Assembly (NCBI GenBank): GCA_018970085.1
Contig: JAGWXD010000019.1
Location: 1-57,525, forward strand
DNA length: 57,525 nucleotides
Direction: 5' to 3'
From: Cyanobacteria bacterium REEB459
GTDB taxonomy: Bacteria > Cyanobacteriota > Cyanobacteriia > Phormidesmidales > Phormidesmidaceae
Shown: piece after piece, positions 50,136 to 57,525 of the stretch
Numbering within the stretch: the stretch's first letter is position 1
How the letters are laid out: the number at the start of each line of letters is the position of its first letter
Position numbers and translations under genes: made by a program
Notes under the pieces: generated by a model
What the model saw: only the letters and a program-made list of their open reading frames with translations
Told to the model about the DNA's origin: nothing
Databases searched by the model: none

Positions 50136-51128
50136 ATGTCCATCGCCGCGTCCCCTTCCAGTCCTCTCTCCCTACCCCCCATGGGATGCGGCACCTGGGC
50201 CTGGGGTAATCGTCTACTGTGGAACTACGATCCGGCCATGGATGGGGAATTGCAGCAGGTGTTTAACCATTGCCTGAACCAGGGAGTTACGCTTTTTGAC
50301 ACCGGGGATTCCTACGGTACGGGGCGTCTAAATGGCCGCAGCGAAACCCTGTTGGGCCGGTTTGCCCAGGTCTACCAAGGGCCAAACCAGGACCGCATCT
50401 GCCTGGCCACCAAGCTGGCGGTTTATCCCTGGCGATGGACGGCAGCGGCCGTAGAAAAAGCTGCTCAGGCCTCTGCCCAGCGTCTCCAGCGCCCCATCGA
50501 TCTGGCTCAGATGCACTGGTCTACGGCCAACTATGCCCCCTGGCAGGAGGATCCTTTTTTGACGGGTTTGATGAATCTCTACCGTCAGGGGCAGATTCGC
50601 GGGGTGGGACTGTCTAATTTTGGTCCCCAGCGGCTCAAACGAGCCCATCAGCGCTGCCAGGAACGGGGCATCCCCATTACCAGTTTGCAGGTGCAGTATT
50701 CCCTGCTGTCTACCTACCCAATTACCCACCTGGGGCTGAAGGACCTCTGTGACCAGCTCGGTATTCAGCTGATTGCCTACAGCCCTCTGGCCCTGGGTTT
50801 ACTCACAGGCAAGTATGGCGGAGCGACATCCCTGCCCCGGGGGGTGAGGGGTCTGCTATTTCGCCAGTTGCTGCCAGCTATTCAGCCCTTGCTGGCCACC
50901 CTGGCCGCGATCGCCGCCAGCCGCAATAAAACCTCCGCCCAGGTTGCCCTCAACTGGTGTCTGGGTAAGGGGGTTATTCCCATTCCGGGGGCGAAAACTC
51001 TGGCCCAGGCCAAGCAAAATCTAGGGGCCTTGGGCTGGCACCTGGATAGGGGCGAAATGGAGGATCTAGACCGGGCCAGTAGCCGGTGCGATCGCCAGAT
51101 GGTGCAGAATATCTTTCAGTCTCGTTAA
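50136..51128 (+). CDS. Aldo/keto reductase
   Basis: The protein has 330 residues with the barrel motifs MGCGTWAWGNR, TLFDTGDSYGTGRLNGRSE (catalytic Asp and Tyr), CLATKLAVYPW (Lys) and DLAQMHWSTANY (His), then VGLSNFG, YSPLALGLLTGKY and the NADPH-binding IPIPGAKTLAQAKQNLGALGW. It resembles cyanobacterial and plant plastid enzymes that detoxify aldehydes or reduce pyridoxal-like compounds; the substrate is unknown. AGGAG lies four bases before the ATG. It follows msrQ by 36 bases, perhaps as part of one oxidative-stress transcript. Confidence 0.93.
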   Translation: MSIAASPSSPLSLPPMGCGTWAWGNRLLWNYDPAMDGELQQVFNHCLNQGVTLFDTGDSYGTGRLNGRSETLLGRFAQVYQGPNQDRICLATKLAVYPWRWTAAAVEKAAQASAQRLQRPIDLAQMHWSTANYAPWQEDPFLTGLMNLYRQGQIRGVGLSNFGPQRLKRAHQRCQERGIPITSLQVQYSLLSTYPITHLGLKDLCDQLGIQLIAYSPLALGLLTGKYGGATSLPRGVRGLLFRQLLPAIQPLLATLAAIAASRNKTSAQVALNWCLGKGVIPIPGAKTLAQAKQNLGALGWHLDRGEMEDLDRASSRCDRQMVQNIFQSR

Positions 51129-51181
51129 CAGACCCCAGGGTTACCCCCTGACCGCCGTTGTTTATTACCAGTGGCCCAGCC

Positions 51182-52324
51182 ATGACCAGGACCCTATCAC
51201 CACCAGCCCCCCCCGTACTCCGCCTGGAATCCCTCACCAGGCGTTACGGTCCTGGCCTGGTAGCGGTAGATGACATTAGCCTCAGCCTGGCCCAGGGGCA
51301 GATCCTGGCCCTGTTGGGGCCCTCAGGGTGTGGTAAAACCACCCTGCTACGTTTGATTGCCGGGTTTGAAGTACCCGATCAGGGGGACCTTTACCTGGCC
51401 CATCGGGGGGCCGCCGGAGTCAGAACCCTGCCCCCTGAGGACCGCGATGTGGGGGTGGTTTTTCAAGACTATGCCCTGTTTCCCCACCTCACCGTAGCCC
51501 AAAACATTGCCTTTGGCCTGGAGGCCCGCCGCCGTCGCGGTCGCCTATCGGCAGCGGCGGTACAGGAACAAACCGCTGAGGCCTTGGCCCTGGTCGGTCT
51601 AGCCGGTCTGGACCGGCGGTTTCCCCATCAATTGTCTGGGGGGCAGCAACAGCGGGTAGCTCTAGCCAGGGCCCTGGCCCCCCGACCCCGGCTGATTTTA
51701 ATGGACGAACCCTTTAGTAACCTAGATACCCAGGTGAGGGTTTATCTGCGCCAGGAGGTGCGATCGATTTTGCACCAGGTCCAGGCCGCCGGTATTTTTG
51801 TTACCCACGACCAGGAAGAAGCCCTGGCCATGGCTGACCAGTTGGCGGTGATGCGCCAGGGTCGCCTGGAGCAATGGGGTAGCCCTGAGACCGTGTACCG
51901 TGACCCGATCTCCCGATTTACCGCAGAGTTTCTCACCCAGGCTAATTTTTTGCCTGCGGAGTTAGGGGCAGCTGGCTGGCAAACAGACATTGGCTGTTTG
52001 CCTCAGGATCTAATTACCTGGGTGGGGCTGGAGCCAGCCCGGGGGGGTAGCCGGGCTGAAGCAATGATTCGCCAGGAGGACCTGGACCTGGTAGCCGACC
52101 ACCAGGGTGCCTTAACGGTGCGAGATCGCCAGTTCTTGGGGCGGGAATACCGATACTATCTCACCACTGCCTCGGGCCAGGGGCTCTATGCCCGTTTACC
52201 CGTCGATCGCAGTCTTACCATCGGTGATCGGGTCAAGCCCCTGGTGGTGCCCCAGCAGGTGCGGATGTACCCCCTGGGCCATAGCTCAACCCACCAGGTG
52301 GTGGCTGAGGGCAAAGCGCAGTAG
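51182..52324 (+). CDS. ABC transporter ATP-binding protein (iron(III)/FbpC-FutC type)
   Basis: From ATG 51182 the protein has 380 residues. Walker A is GPSGCGKTT (46-54), the signature LSGGQQQRVALARAL, Walker B LILMDEPFSNLD, and the switch FVTHDQEEALAMADQ. The C-terminal 130 residues form the TOBE-type regulatory region of importers for ferric iron, sulfate, molybdate or polyamines; overall it is closest to FbpC/FutC in arrangement. No permease or binding protein is near, so the partners are elsewhere. Its last 39 bases overlap the convergent response regulator gene. Confidence 0.9.
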   Translation: MTRTLSPPAPPVLRLESLTRRYGPGLVAVDDISLSLAQGQILALLGPSGCGKTTLLRLIAGFEVPDQGDLYLAHRGAAGVRTLPPEDRDVGVVFQDYALFPHLTVAQNIAFGLEARRRRGRLSAAAVQEQTAEALALVGLAGLDRRFPHQLSGGQQQRVALARALAPRPRLILMDEPFSNLDTQVRVYLRQEVRSILHQVQAAGIFVTHDQEEALAMADQLAVMRQGRLEQWGSPETVYRDPISRFTAEFLTQANFLPAELGAAGWQTDIGCLPQDLITWVGLEPARGGSRAEAMIRQEDLDLVADHQGALTVRDRQFLGREYRYYLTTASGQGLYARLPVDRSLTIGDRVKPLVVPQQVRMYPLGHSSTHQVVAEGKAQ

Positions 52325-52978
52325 TTCTGAGCGGTTGTTGGTATCAGTCTTGCGCAGTAAGCTGCTGACGTACTTCTCTACAGTGCGAGGGCTGAGAAAC
52401 AGGCGATCGCCAATTTGAGCGTTGGAAAGCCCATTGGAGAGCAGCATTAGCACATCTTGTTCGCGAGCCGTTAGGGCTGACCCTAAGGCAGCGACATTGC
52501 TCCCAGAGGAGCCAGGAGCCGTCTGGGGCAGTCGATGTTCCCCCTCCAGGGCAAGTTGTTGAGCGGTATGGAGAGCAACCTGCTGGATCCAGGTAGCTTG
52601 CATAATCTGCGATCGCTCCAGCAAACTGCGGGCAATTACCCCCAGTTCCTCCAGTTCGAAGGGCTTGGGCAGATAGACATCGCCGCCCGCCTGGTAGCCC
52701 TTAATTCGATCTTGAGTTTGATTGTGGGCAGTCAAAAAAATCACCGGCAGCAGCCGGAAAAGAGGGTACTGGCGCACCCTTTGTACCAGACCATAGCCAT
52801 CCAGCCGGGGCATCGCGATGTCAGTGATAATTAACTGAGGCTGATGCTCAAAGATGCACTGCAACGCCAGCTCTCCGTCGTAGGCAACCACAACCTCGTA
52901 CCCCTCCAAAGACAGGTAATCAGAAATAGATAGGCAGGTGGCCTCGTCATCTTCCGCCAGTAAAATGGTGAGGGGCAT
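52286..52978 (-). CDS. Response regulator, Rre1-like (NarL/LuxR HTH)
   Basis: From ATG 52978 the protein has 230 residues. The receiver has LLAEDDEATCLSISDYLSLEGYEVV, the phospho-acceptor Asp in LIITDIAMPRLDG and the Lys in YLPKPFELEEL. A linker leads to the HTH LTAREQDVLMLLSNGLSNAQIGDRLFLSPRTVEKYVSSLLRKTDTNNRSELLRFALSHHLV, whose wording matches cyanobacterial Rre1, a stress and retrograde-type regulator often paired with Hik2 or Hik34. No kinase is adjacent. It follows the OmpR-type regulator gene by 45 bases on the same strand. Confidence 0.9.
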   Translation of the reverse strand: MPLTILLAEDDEATCLSISDYLSLEGYEVVVAYDGELALQCIFEHQPQLIITDIAMPRLDGYGLVQRVRQYPLFRLLPVIFLTAHNQTQDRIKGYQAGGDVYLPKPFELEELGVIARSLLERSQIMQATWIQQVALHTAQQLALEGEHRLPQTAPGSSGSNVAALGSALTAREQDVLMLLSNGLSNAQIGDRLFLSPRTVEKYVSSLLRKTDTNNRSELLRFALSHHLVG

Positions 52979-53023
52979 AGGCAATAGGGCTAATCAGCGT
53001 TAATTCAAACTGGTCAGACTGAC

Positions 53024-53785
53024 CTAACCCAGTCGATAGCCAAAGCCCCGGACAGTTTTTAGGTAGGTGGGGTGACTGGGGTCGATTTCTAGTTTTTCCC
53101 GAATCCAACGAATATGGACATCGACAGTTTTATTGTCTCCCATAAAATCATGGCCCCAGATCTGGTCAATAATCTGATCGCGAGACCAGACCCGGCGGGG
53201 TTGTTCCATGAATAGCTCGAGAATGCGAAACTCCTTGGGAGAAAGACTAACCTCCTCACCCCTGAGAAAAACTCGGCACTCTTCAGGGTGGAGAGTGATG
53301 TCCTCAAATTGCAAGACCTTTTCCTCTGGAGTGGAGGTTTTGGCCTGCTGTCGCCGGAGTAAGGCCCGGCAGCGGGCCGTCAACTCTCGCATGCCAAAGG
53401 GCTTGGTGAGATAGTCGTCGGCACCGGTTTCAAGCCCCAATACCCGGTCGGCTTCCGTACCCTTGGCGCTTAAAATTAAAATTGGGGTATTAATAGATTG
53501 GTGGCGTAGCAGACGGCACAAATCTAAGCCGTTCATACCGGGTAGCATTAAGTCAAGAATAACAAGATCAATGTCAGGCCGCGCGGTACGACTGGCGGTG
53601 GCAGTGCCCCCTAGCATATCCAGGGCCGTTAAACCATCTTCGGCAACCAACATGTCAAAGCCCTCCTCCGCCAGACCCAGGGCGATAGATTCCCGAATCA
53701 GGACCTCGTCTTCCACTAGCAAGATGCGTCCTAGTCTAACTCGAATGTCAGATTGAGGCTGGGGTAAAAGCGCTAGGGAACTCAT
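53024..53785 (-). CDS. OmpR/PhoB-family response regulator (SphR/NblR-like)
   Basis: The protein has 253 residues. The receiver shows ILLVEDEVLIRESIALGLAEEGF, Asp in LVILDLMLPGMNG and Lys in DDYLTKPFGMRELTARCRALLRRQ. The C-terminal winged helix contains LSPKEFRILELFMEQPRRVWSRDQIIDQIWGHDFMGDNKTVDVHIRWIREKLEIDPSHPTYLKTVRGFGYRLG, the wording of PhoB-type activators; the nearest cyanobacterial names are SphR (phosphate) and NblR (phycobilisome degradation), which I cannot separate. A histidine kinase is missing. The Rre1-like regulator lies downstream, probably in the same transcript. Confidence 0.9.
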   Translation of the reverse strand: MSSLALLPQPQSDIRVRLGRILLVEDEVLIRESIALGLAEEGFDMLVAEDGLTALDMLGGTATASRTARPDIDLVILDLMLPGMNGLDLCRLLRHQSINTPILILSAKGTEADRVLGLETGADDYLTKPFGMRELTARCRALLRRQQAKTSTPEEKVLQFEDITLHPEECRVFLRGEEVSLSPKEFRILELFMEQPRRVWSRDQIIDQIWGHDFMGDNKTVDVHIRWIREKLEIDPSHPTYLKTVRGFGYRLG

Positions 53786-53944
53786 AAAAAGGGTAGCAAA
53801 TTCTTCGGACTTATCATATCAGCTCCAGACAGCCTAACCCCTGGAACGCAGTTGAAGACTTAATAAAAACTTTACCTTTCGTCCCAATCTAGGGGTCGAG
53901 GGCTCCAACTCTAAACCCTGGCTTAACCAGGTCTTTATCTAGAG

Positions 53945-56512
53945 TTAATCGGATACCACAAAGTTCACCAGCTTACCCGGCACCACAATTACCTTTTTAA
54001 CTACCTTGCCCGCCAGGTAGCGCTGGGCGATCTCCGAGTCCCGGGCGTACTGCTCCAGGGCGTTGCGATCGGAGTCGGCGGGCACGGTCAGGGTGCCGCG
54101 GGTTTTGCCCATCACCTGAATCACCAGGGTGATCTCATCGGCCACCATCGCTGTCGGGTCATAGCGGGGCCAAGGGGCCTGGTGTACCGACCCGGGTTGG
54201 CCCAGGTGGTGCCAGAGCTCCTCCGCCAGGTGGGGGGCGAAGGGGGCCAGCAGCAACACCAGGGTGTGGATGCCTTCGCCGTAGACCGGGGAGGTTTTGC
54301 AGGGGGCATCCCCTAGGGCATTGCTTAGCTTCATCAGCTCGGAGACAGCTGTGTTGAACTGGTAGTCGCCGTCGATGTCTTCGGTGACCGCCTGGATGGC
54401 GGTGTGGATAGCCCGTCGCAGGGTTTTCTCCTCCCGGCTGAGGGGGGCGGTAGGGGCGCTGGAGCCCTTCCTAAACTCCCCCACCAGCCGCCATACCCGG
54501 TTTAGAAAGCGAAACTGCCCCTCCACATCGGCATCGTCCCATTCCAGGTCCTTTTCCGGCGGGGCCTTAAAGAGAATGAACATGCGGGCGGTGTCGGCAC
54601 CGTAGCGGGCCAGAACCGTCTGGGGGTCGACGCCATTGTACTTGGACTTGGACATTTTTTCGTAGAACCCCTCCAGCCGATCACCGGTCTCCGGGTCCGT
54701 GGGCTGGCTGGGGTCAGCGATCGCCGCCGCCGGCACGTACCTGCCGGTCTTGGGGTTCTTGTAGGTGAGGTTCTGCACCATCCCCTGGGTGAGCAACCGC
54801 TGAAAGGGTTCGTCGCAGGTGAGCAGTTGGCGATCGCGCAGCACCTTAGTTAAAAACCGGGAATAGAGCAGGTGCAGGATGGCATGCTCAATCCCCCCCA
54901 CGTACTGGTCCACCGGCATCCAGCCATTGACCCGATCGGCGGCAAAGGGTTGGTCGGCATTTTGGGCATCGGTGTAGCGTAAAAAGTACCAGGAGGAATC
55001 AATAAAGGTATCCATGGTGTCGGTTTCCCGGCGGGCCGGGGTGCCACAGGTGGGGCAGGGCACCTGCACCCAGCTCTCTAACTGGGCCAGGGGAGAGGCT
55101 CCCCGCCCGGAAAACTCCACATCTTCCGGCAGGGTCACCGGCAGGTCGGCCTCCGGCACCGGCACCACCCCACAGGCGGGGCAGTGGATCACCGGAATCG
55201 GCACCCCCCAGTAGCGCTGGCGGGAAATCAACCAATCCCGCAGGCGATAGTTGGCCTCCCCCTGGCCCTGGCCCTGCTGCTCAAGCCACTGAATCGCCAC
55301 CGCCACGCTCTGACCGGGCCCCTTGCCGGCGGGTAACCCATCCAGGGGGCCGGAATTCACCATCACCCCCTCGCCGGGCCAGGCGGCGGTGAGGCTATCT
55401 CCCCCCAGGGTTTCCCCGGGGGGCTGCACCACCAGCCGCACCGGCAACTCAAAGCGGCGGGCAAACTCAAAGTCGCGCTGGTCGTGGGCGGGCACCGCCA
55501 TAATGGCGCCGGTGCCGTAGCCCATCAGCACGTAGTCCGCCAACCAGATGGGCAGGGCCTCGCCGTTCACCGGGTTAAGGCCGTAGCTACCGGTCCACAC
55601 CCCGGTTTTTTCCCGGCCCTCGGCGGTGCGGTCCTGATCGCTCTGGGCCGCCGCCCGCTGGCAGTAGTCCCTCACCCCGGCGCGGCGATCAGGGGTGGTG
55701 AGGGACTCCACCAGGGGATGCTCCGGTGAAAGTACTAAAAAGGTGGCCCCCCAGAGGGTATCGGGGCGGGTGGTAAACACCGGCAGCTCCTCACCCTGGG
55801 CAGTTTTAAACACCACTCGGGCCCCGGTAGATTTTCCAATCCAGTTGGCCTGCATCAGTTTGACCCGCTCTGGCCAACCGGTTAGCTGATCCAGGGAGGT
55901 GAGCAATTCCTCGGCGTAGGCGGTGATTTTGAGAAACCATTGGCGCAGCAGCTTTTTCTCCACCAGCGCCCCCGATCTCCAGGACCGACCCTCACTATCC
56001 ACCTGCTCATTGGCCAGCACGGTTTGGTCCACCGGGTCCCAATTCACCGCCGCCTCCCGCTGGTAGGCTAGCCCCATAGCCAGCAGCTGCAGAAAGATCC
56101 ACTGGGTCCAGCGATAGTAGTCGGGGGCACAGGTGGTCACCTCCCGGCTCCAGTCGTAGGACAACCCCAGTTGCTGCAACTGCTGCTTCATCTGGGCAAT
56201 GTTCTGCTGGGTCCACTGGGCGGGGTGGATGCCGCGATCGATGGCGGCATTTTCCGCCGGCAGGCCGAAGGCATCCCATCCCATGGGGTGCAGTACCCGG
56301 TAGCCCTGCATCCGGCGCACTCGGGCTACCACATCAGTGATAGTGTAGTTGCGCACATGACCCATGTGGAGATTACCGGAGGGGTAGGGAAACATGGAAA
56401 GGGCGTAGAACTTAGGCTGATTGGCCCCTTCCTGGGCTTGATCCAGACCTTTATCAGCCCAGATCCGCTGCCACTTGGGCTCAATTTCCCCGGGGGTATA
56501 CTTGGACTCCAC
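53945..56512 (-). CDS. leuS: Leucyl-tRNA synthetase
   Basis: The protein has 855 residues from a GTG at 56512. GGAG lies nine bases before that GTG, and the family start ([17 protein letters not shown]) follows at once, so it is favoured over ATG 56545. The class I signatures are [16 protein letters not shown] (HIGH type) and [10 protein letters not shown] (KMSKS type). The CP1 editing domain ([22 protein letters not shown]) and a zinc-binding Cys cluster ([18 protein letters not shown]) are intact, as is the C-terminal VMGKTRG tail. It charges tRNA-Leu. Confidence 0.97.
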   Translation of the reverse strand: MESKYTPGEIEPKWQRIWADKGLDQAQEGANQPKFYALSMFPYPSGNLHMGHVRNYTITDVVARVRRMQGYRVLHPMGWDAFGLPAENAAIDRGIHPAQWTQQNIAQMKQQLQQLGLSYDWSREVTTCAPDYYRWTQWIFLQLLAMGLAYQREAAVNWDPVDQTVLANEQVDSEGRSWRSGALVEKKLLRQWFLKITAYAEELLTSLDQLTGWPERVKLMQANWIGKSTGARVVFKTAQGEELPVFTTRPDTLWGATFLVLSPEHPLVESLTTPDRRAGVRDYCQRAAAQSDQDRTAEGREKTGVWTGSYGLNPVNGEALPIWLADYVLMGYGTGAIMAVPAHDQRDFEFARRFELPVRLVVQPPGETLGGDSLTAAWPGEGVMVNSGPLDGLPAGKGPGQSVAVAIQWLEQQGQGQGEANYRLRDWLISRQRYWGVPIPVIHCPACGVVPVPEADLPVTLPEDVEFSGRGASPLAQLESWVQVPCPTCGTPARRETDTMDTFIDSSWYFLRYTDAQNADQPFAADRVNGWMPVDQYVGGIEHAILHLLYSRFLTKVLRDRQLLTCDEPFQRLLTQGMVQNLTYKNPKTGRYVPAAAIADPSQPTDPETGDRLEGFYEKMSKSKYNGVDPQTVLARYGADTARMFILFKAPPEKDLEWDDADVEGQFRFLNRVWRLVGEFRKGSSAPTAPLSREEKTLRRAIHTAIQAVTEDIDGDYQFNTAVSELMKLSNALGDAPCKTSPVYGEGIHTLVLLLAPFAPHLAEELWHHLGQPGSVHQAPWPRYDPTAMVADEITLVIQVMGKTRGTLTVPADSDRNALEQYARDSEIAQRYLAGKVVKKVIVVPGKLVNFVVSD

Positions 56513-56662
56513 GGCCCTAGCTCCTATGATTGCGATCGTGAACATAAAACGAAGGACACTCTAGCCCATCCTACCGAAAAAGACTGGCTGAGCTGAGATC
56601 AACGGCCTTGCTGCTGGTCTCAGATAGACTGGTTGATCGAACCCGCCGATGAGAGCCCAATT

Positions 56663-57253
56663 TTACACCTGCACCTCGTCGGCAAAGCTAACCCGGCGCT
56701 GAAATTGGAAAGGTCCCGCCAGTGCTCCCCAAATGTGCTCGTGGGTAATCGGATCCCGGCCGCGGTCCCAACTAATAAATTGGTTTTGATCAATTTCAAA
56801 CTGACTATCCAGGTAGGTGAGACGGCCATTACGCTCTACCATGCAGGCCTGACCGGGCTCCACTGATCCCTTGAAGCTGTGACCGGTCCAATGCACAATC
56901 ATGTCGCATCCAGGGGTTTTCTCGAATTGGTCCGGGGTTAGTTGGGCCAGGCGATCGCGATCGCGGGCAGCTCCATAAAAAAACTCCCCATCCCTGAGGG
57001 TATAGTTCTCGATCCGAATGCGGTCGCCCTGGTCCAGTAGCCGCATCCCCCGAGACCGATAGGGTCGATGCAATTGAAAATCATAGGCCTGCTCTAAGTA
57101 AAACCCTACCCCCGCCAGCAGATCTACCGGTAAAGGTCGCATACACACCCGAATATGGGCAAATAGAGGAGGATTTTCAAAGGCCTGCTGCTGATTACTA
57201 AAGTCGGCCGCCATCCAGGTCGCCAGGGTAGCAATATCAGGAGAATAAGCCAT
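56663..57253 (-). CDS. cpcT: Phycobiliprotein lyase, CpcT/CpeT family
   Basis: The protein has 196 residues, the family size. Typical wording is FENPPLFAHIRVCMRPLP, FYLEQAYDFQLHRPYRSRGMRL, IRIENYTLRDGEFFYGAA and GCDMIVHWTGHSFKGSVEPGQACMVERNGRLTYLDSQFEI. CpcT attaches phycocyanobilin to Cys-153 of the phycocyanin beta subunit; CpeT acts similarly on phycoerythrin. No phycobiliprotein genes are in the window, so the choice between the two is open. The gene implies functional phycobilisomes. It lies upstream of leuS on the same strand with about 150 bases between. Confidence 0.92.
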   Translation of the reverse strand: MAYSPDIATLATWMAADFSNQQQAFENPPLFAHIRVCMRPLPVDLLAGVGFYLEQAYDFQLHRPYRSRGMRLLDQGDRIRIENYTLRDGEFFYGAARDRDRLAQLTPDQFEKTPGCDMIVHWTGHSFKGSVEPGQACMVERNGRLTYLDSQFEIDQNQFISWDRGRDPITHEHIWGALAGPFQFQRRVSFADEVQV

Positions 57254-57419
57254 GAACTAAGGTCAAGAAATAAACTGCTAGCGTAGATAAAATAAACAAT
57301 AAGCCCTACCTTCAGCTTCCTAATTATAGCCCTGGGCAGAAGGTCAACCACCGGATTAATCAGCTAAAACCCTAGCATCTGGCCATTTGGGGAGTGGAGC
57401 GATTATCACCATAAGGAGA

Positions 57420-57447
57420 GCCCCCCAAGAGACGAGTCAAGGGGGGC
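57420..57447. terminator. GC-rich hairpin near the right edge
   Basis: GCCCCCC (57420-57426) pairs with GGGGGGC (57441-57447) with a 14-base loop. There is no T run on either side. It could terminate a gene that lies just beyond the right edge. The rest of 57254-57525 shows no gene and should hold the lyase promoter. Confidence 0.35.
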
Positions 57448-57525
57448 GGCAAAGATATTCTGGCATCGAGCTATTTTGACAAGGGGCTACCCCCTCACTA
57501 TTTTCGCCGCAGATACGTTTAACGC

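Overview
The window reads as a cyanobacterial chromosome segment, probably from a filamentous, phycobilisome-containing species. The evidence is the frequent GCGATCGC (HIP1) octamer, a CpcT/CpeT-type bilin lyase, an ArgZ/AgrE arginine dihydrolase, an HCF164-like thioredoxin, a kinase with pentapeptide repeats, a probable PSII assembly protein and several cyanobacteria-type response regulators. Genes are dense, on both strands, mostly housekeeping. I see no complete insertion sequence, prophage or CRISPR array.

Left part (1-7.5 kb): a PD-(D/E)XK nuclease-like gene cut by the left edge, then a polysaccharide synthesis and export locus: an initiating phosphoglycosyl transferase, galE, an outer-membrane export protein (OPX) and a polysaccharide co-polymerase/tyrosine kinase. 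A 620-base gene-free stretch before the OPX gene holds several hairpins that exclude one another. 7.5-20.6 kb: argZ, a membrane protein, ftsH, an HMA metal-chaperone gene with a CRP-like palindrome upstream, rpmF (missed by size filters), a lipoprotein with 15 tandem heptads, an SpkB-like kinase, a membrane protein, an MFS transporter and an epimerase.

20.7-34.9 kb: a pilin-like protein with a very long leader, a DUF2939 protein and a TPR protein. Then comes a tight minus-strand operon: xseA, xseB, an ATP/ADP-carrier-like transporter fused to HEAT repeats, a cNMP-binding protein and an alpha/beta hydrolase. A DUF3536/GH57 protein, an HCF164-like thioredoxin and an RNB exoribonuclease follow. 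35-41.8 kb: tRNA-Gly(GCC), a possible Psb35-like membrane protein, rimM, a decayed TPR gene, tRNA-Thr(UGU), a LuxR-type regulator, a small protein with an amphipathic N-terminus, a TPR protein and an SbcD-type nuclease.

41.9-57.5 kb: a peptidoglycan amidase/glucosaminidase with an apparently altered zinc site, ridA, ffh, ispH, a DUF938 methyltransferase, small hypothetical genes, an S4-domain protein, msrPQ, an aldo/keto reductase, an iron-type ABC ATPase, two response regulators (Rre1-like and OmpR/SphR-like), leuS and a CpcT/CpeT lyase. Most genes form short operons or stand alone. The observations most worth following are the xseAB-transporter-cNMP sensor operon, the structured leader before the polysaccharide exporter, the heptad minisatellite and the amidase with Arg at the expected zinc-ligand His.
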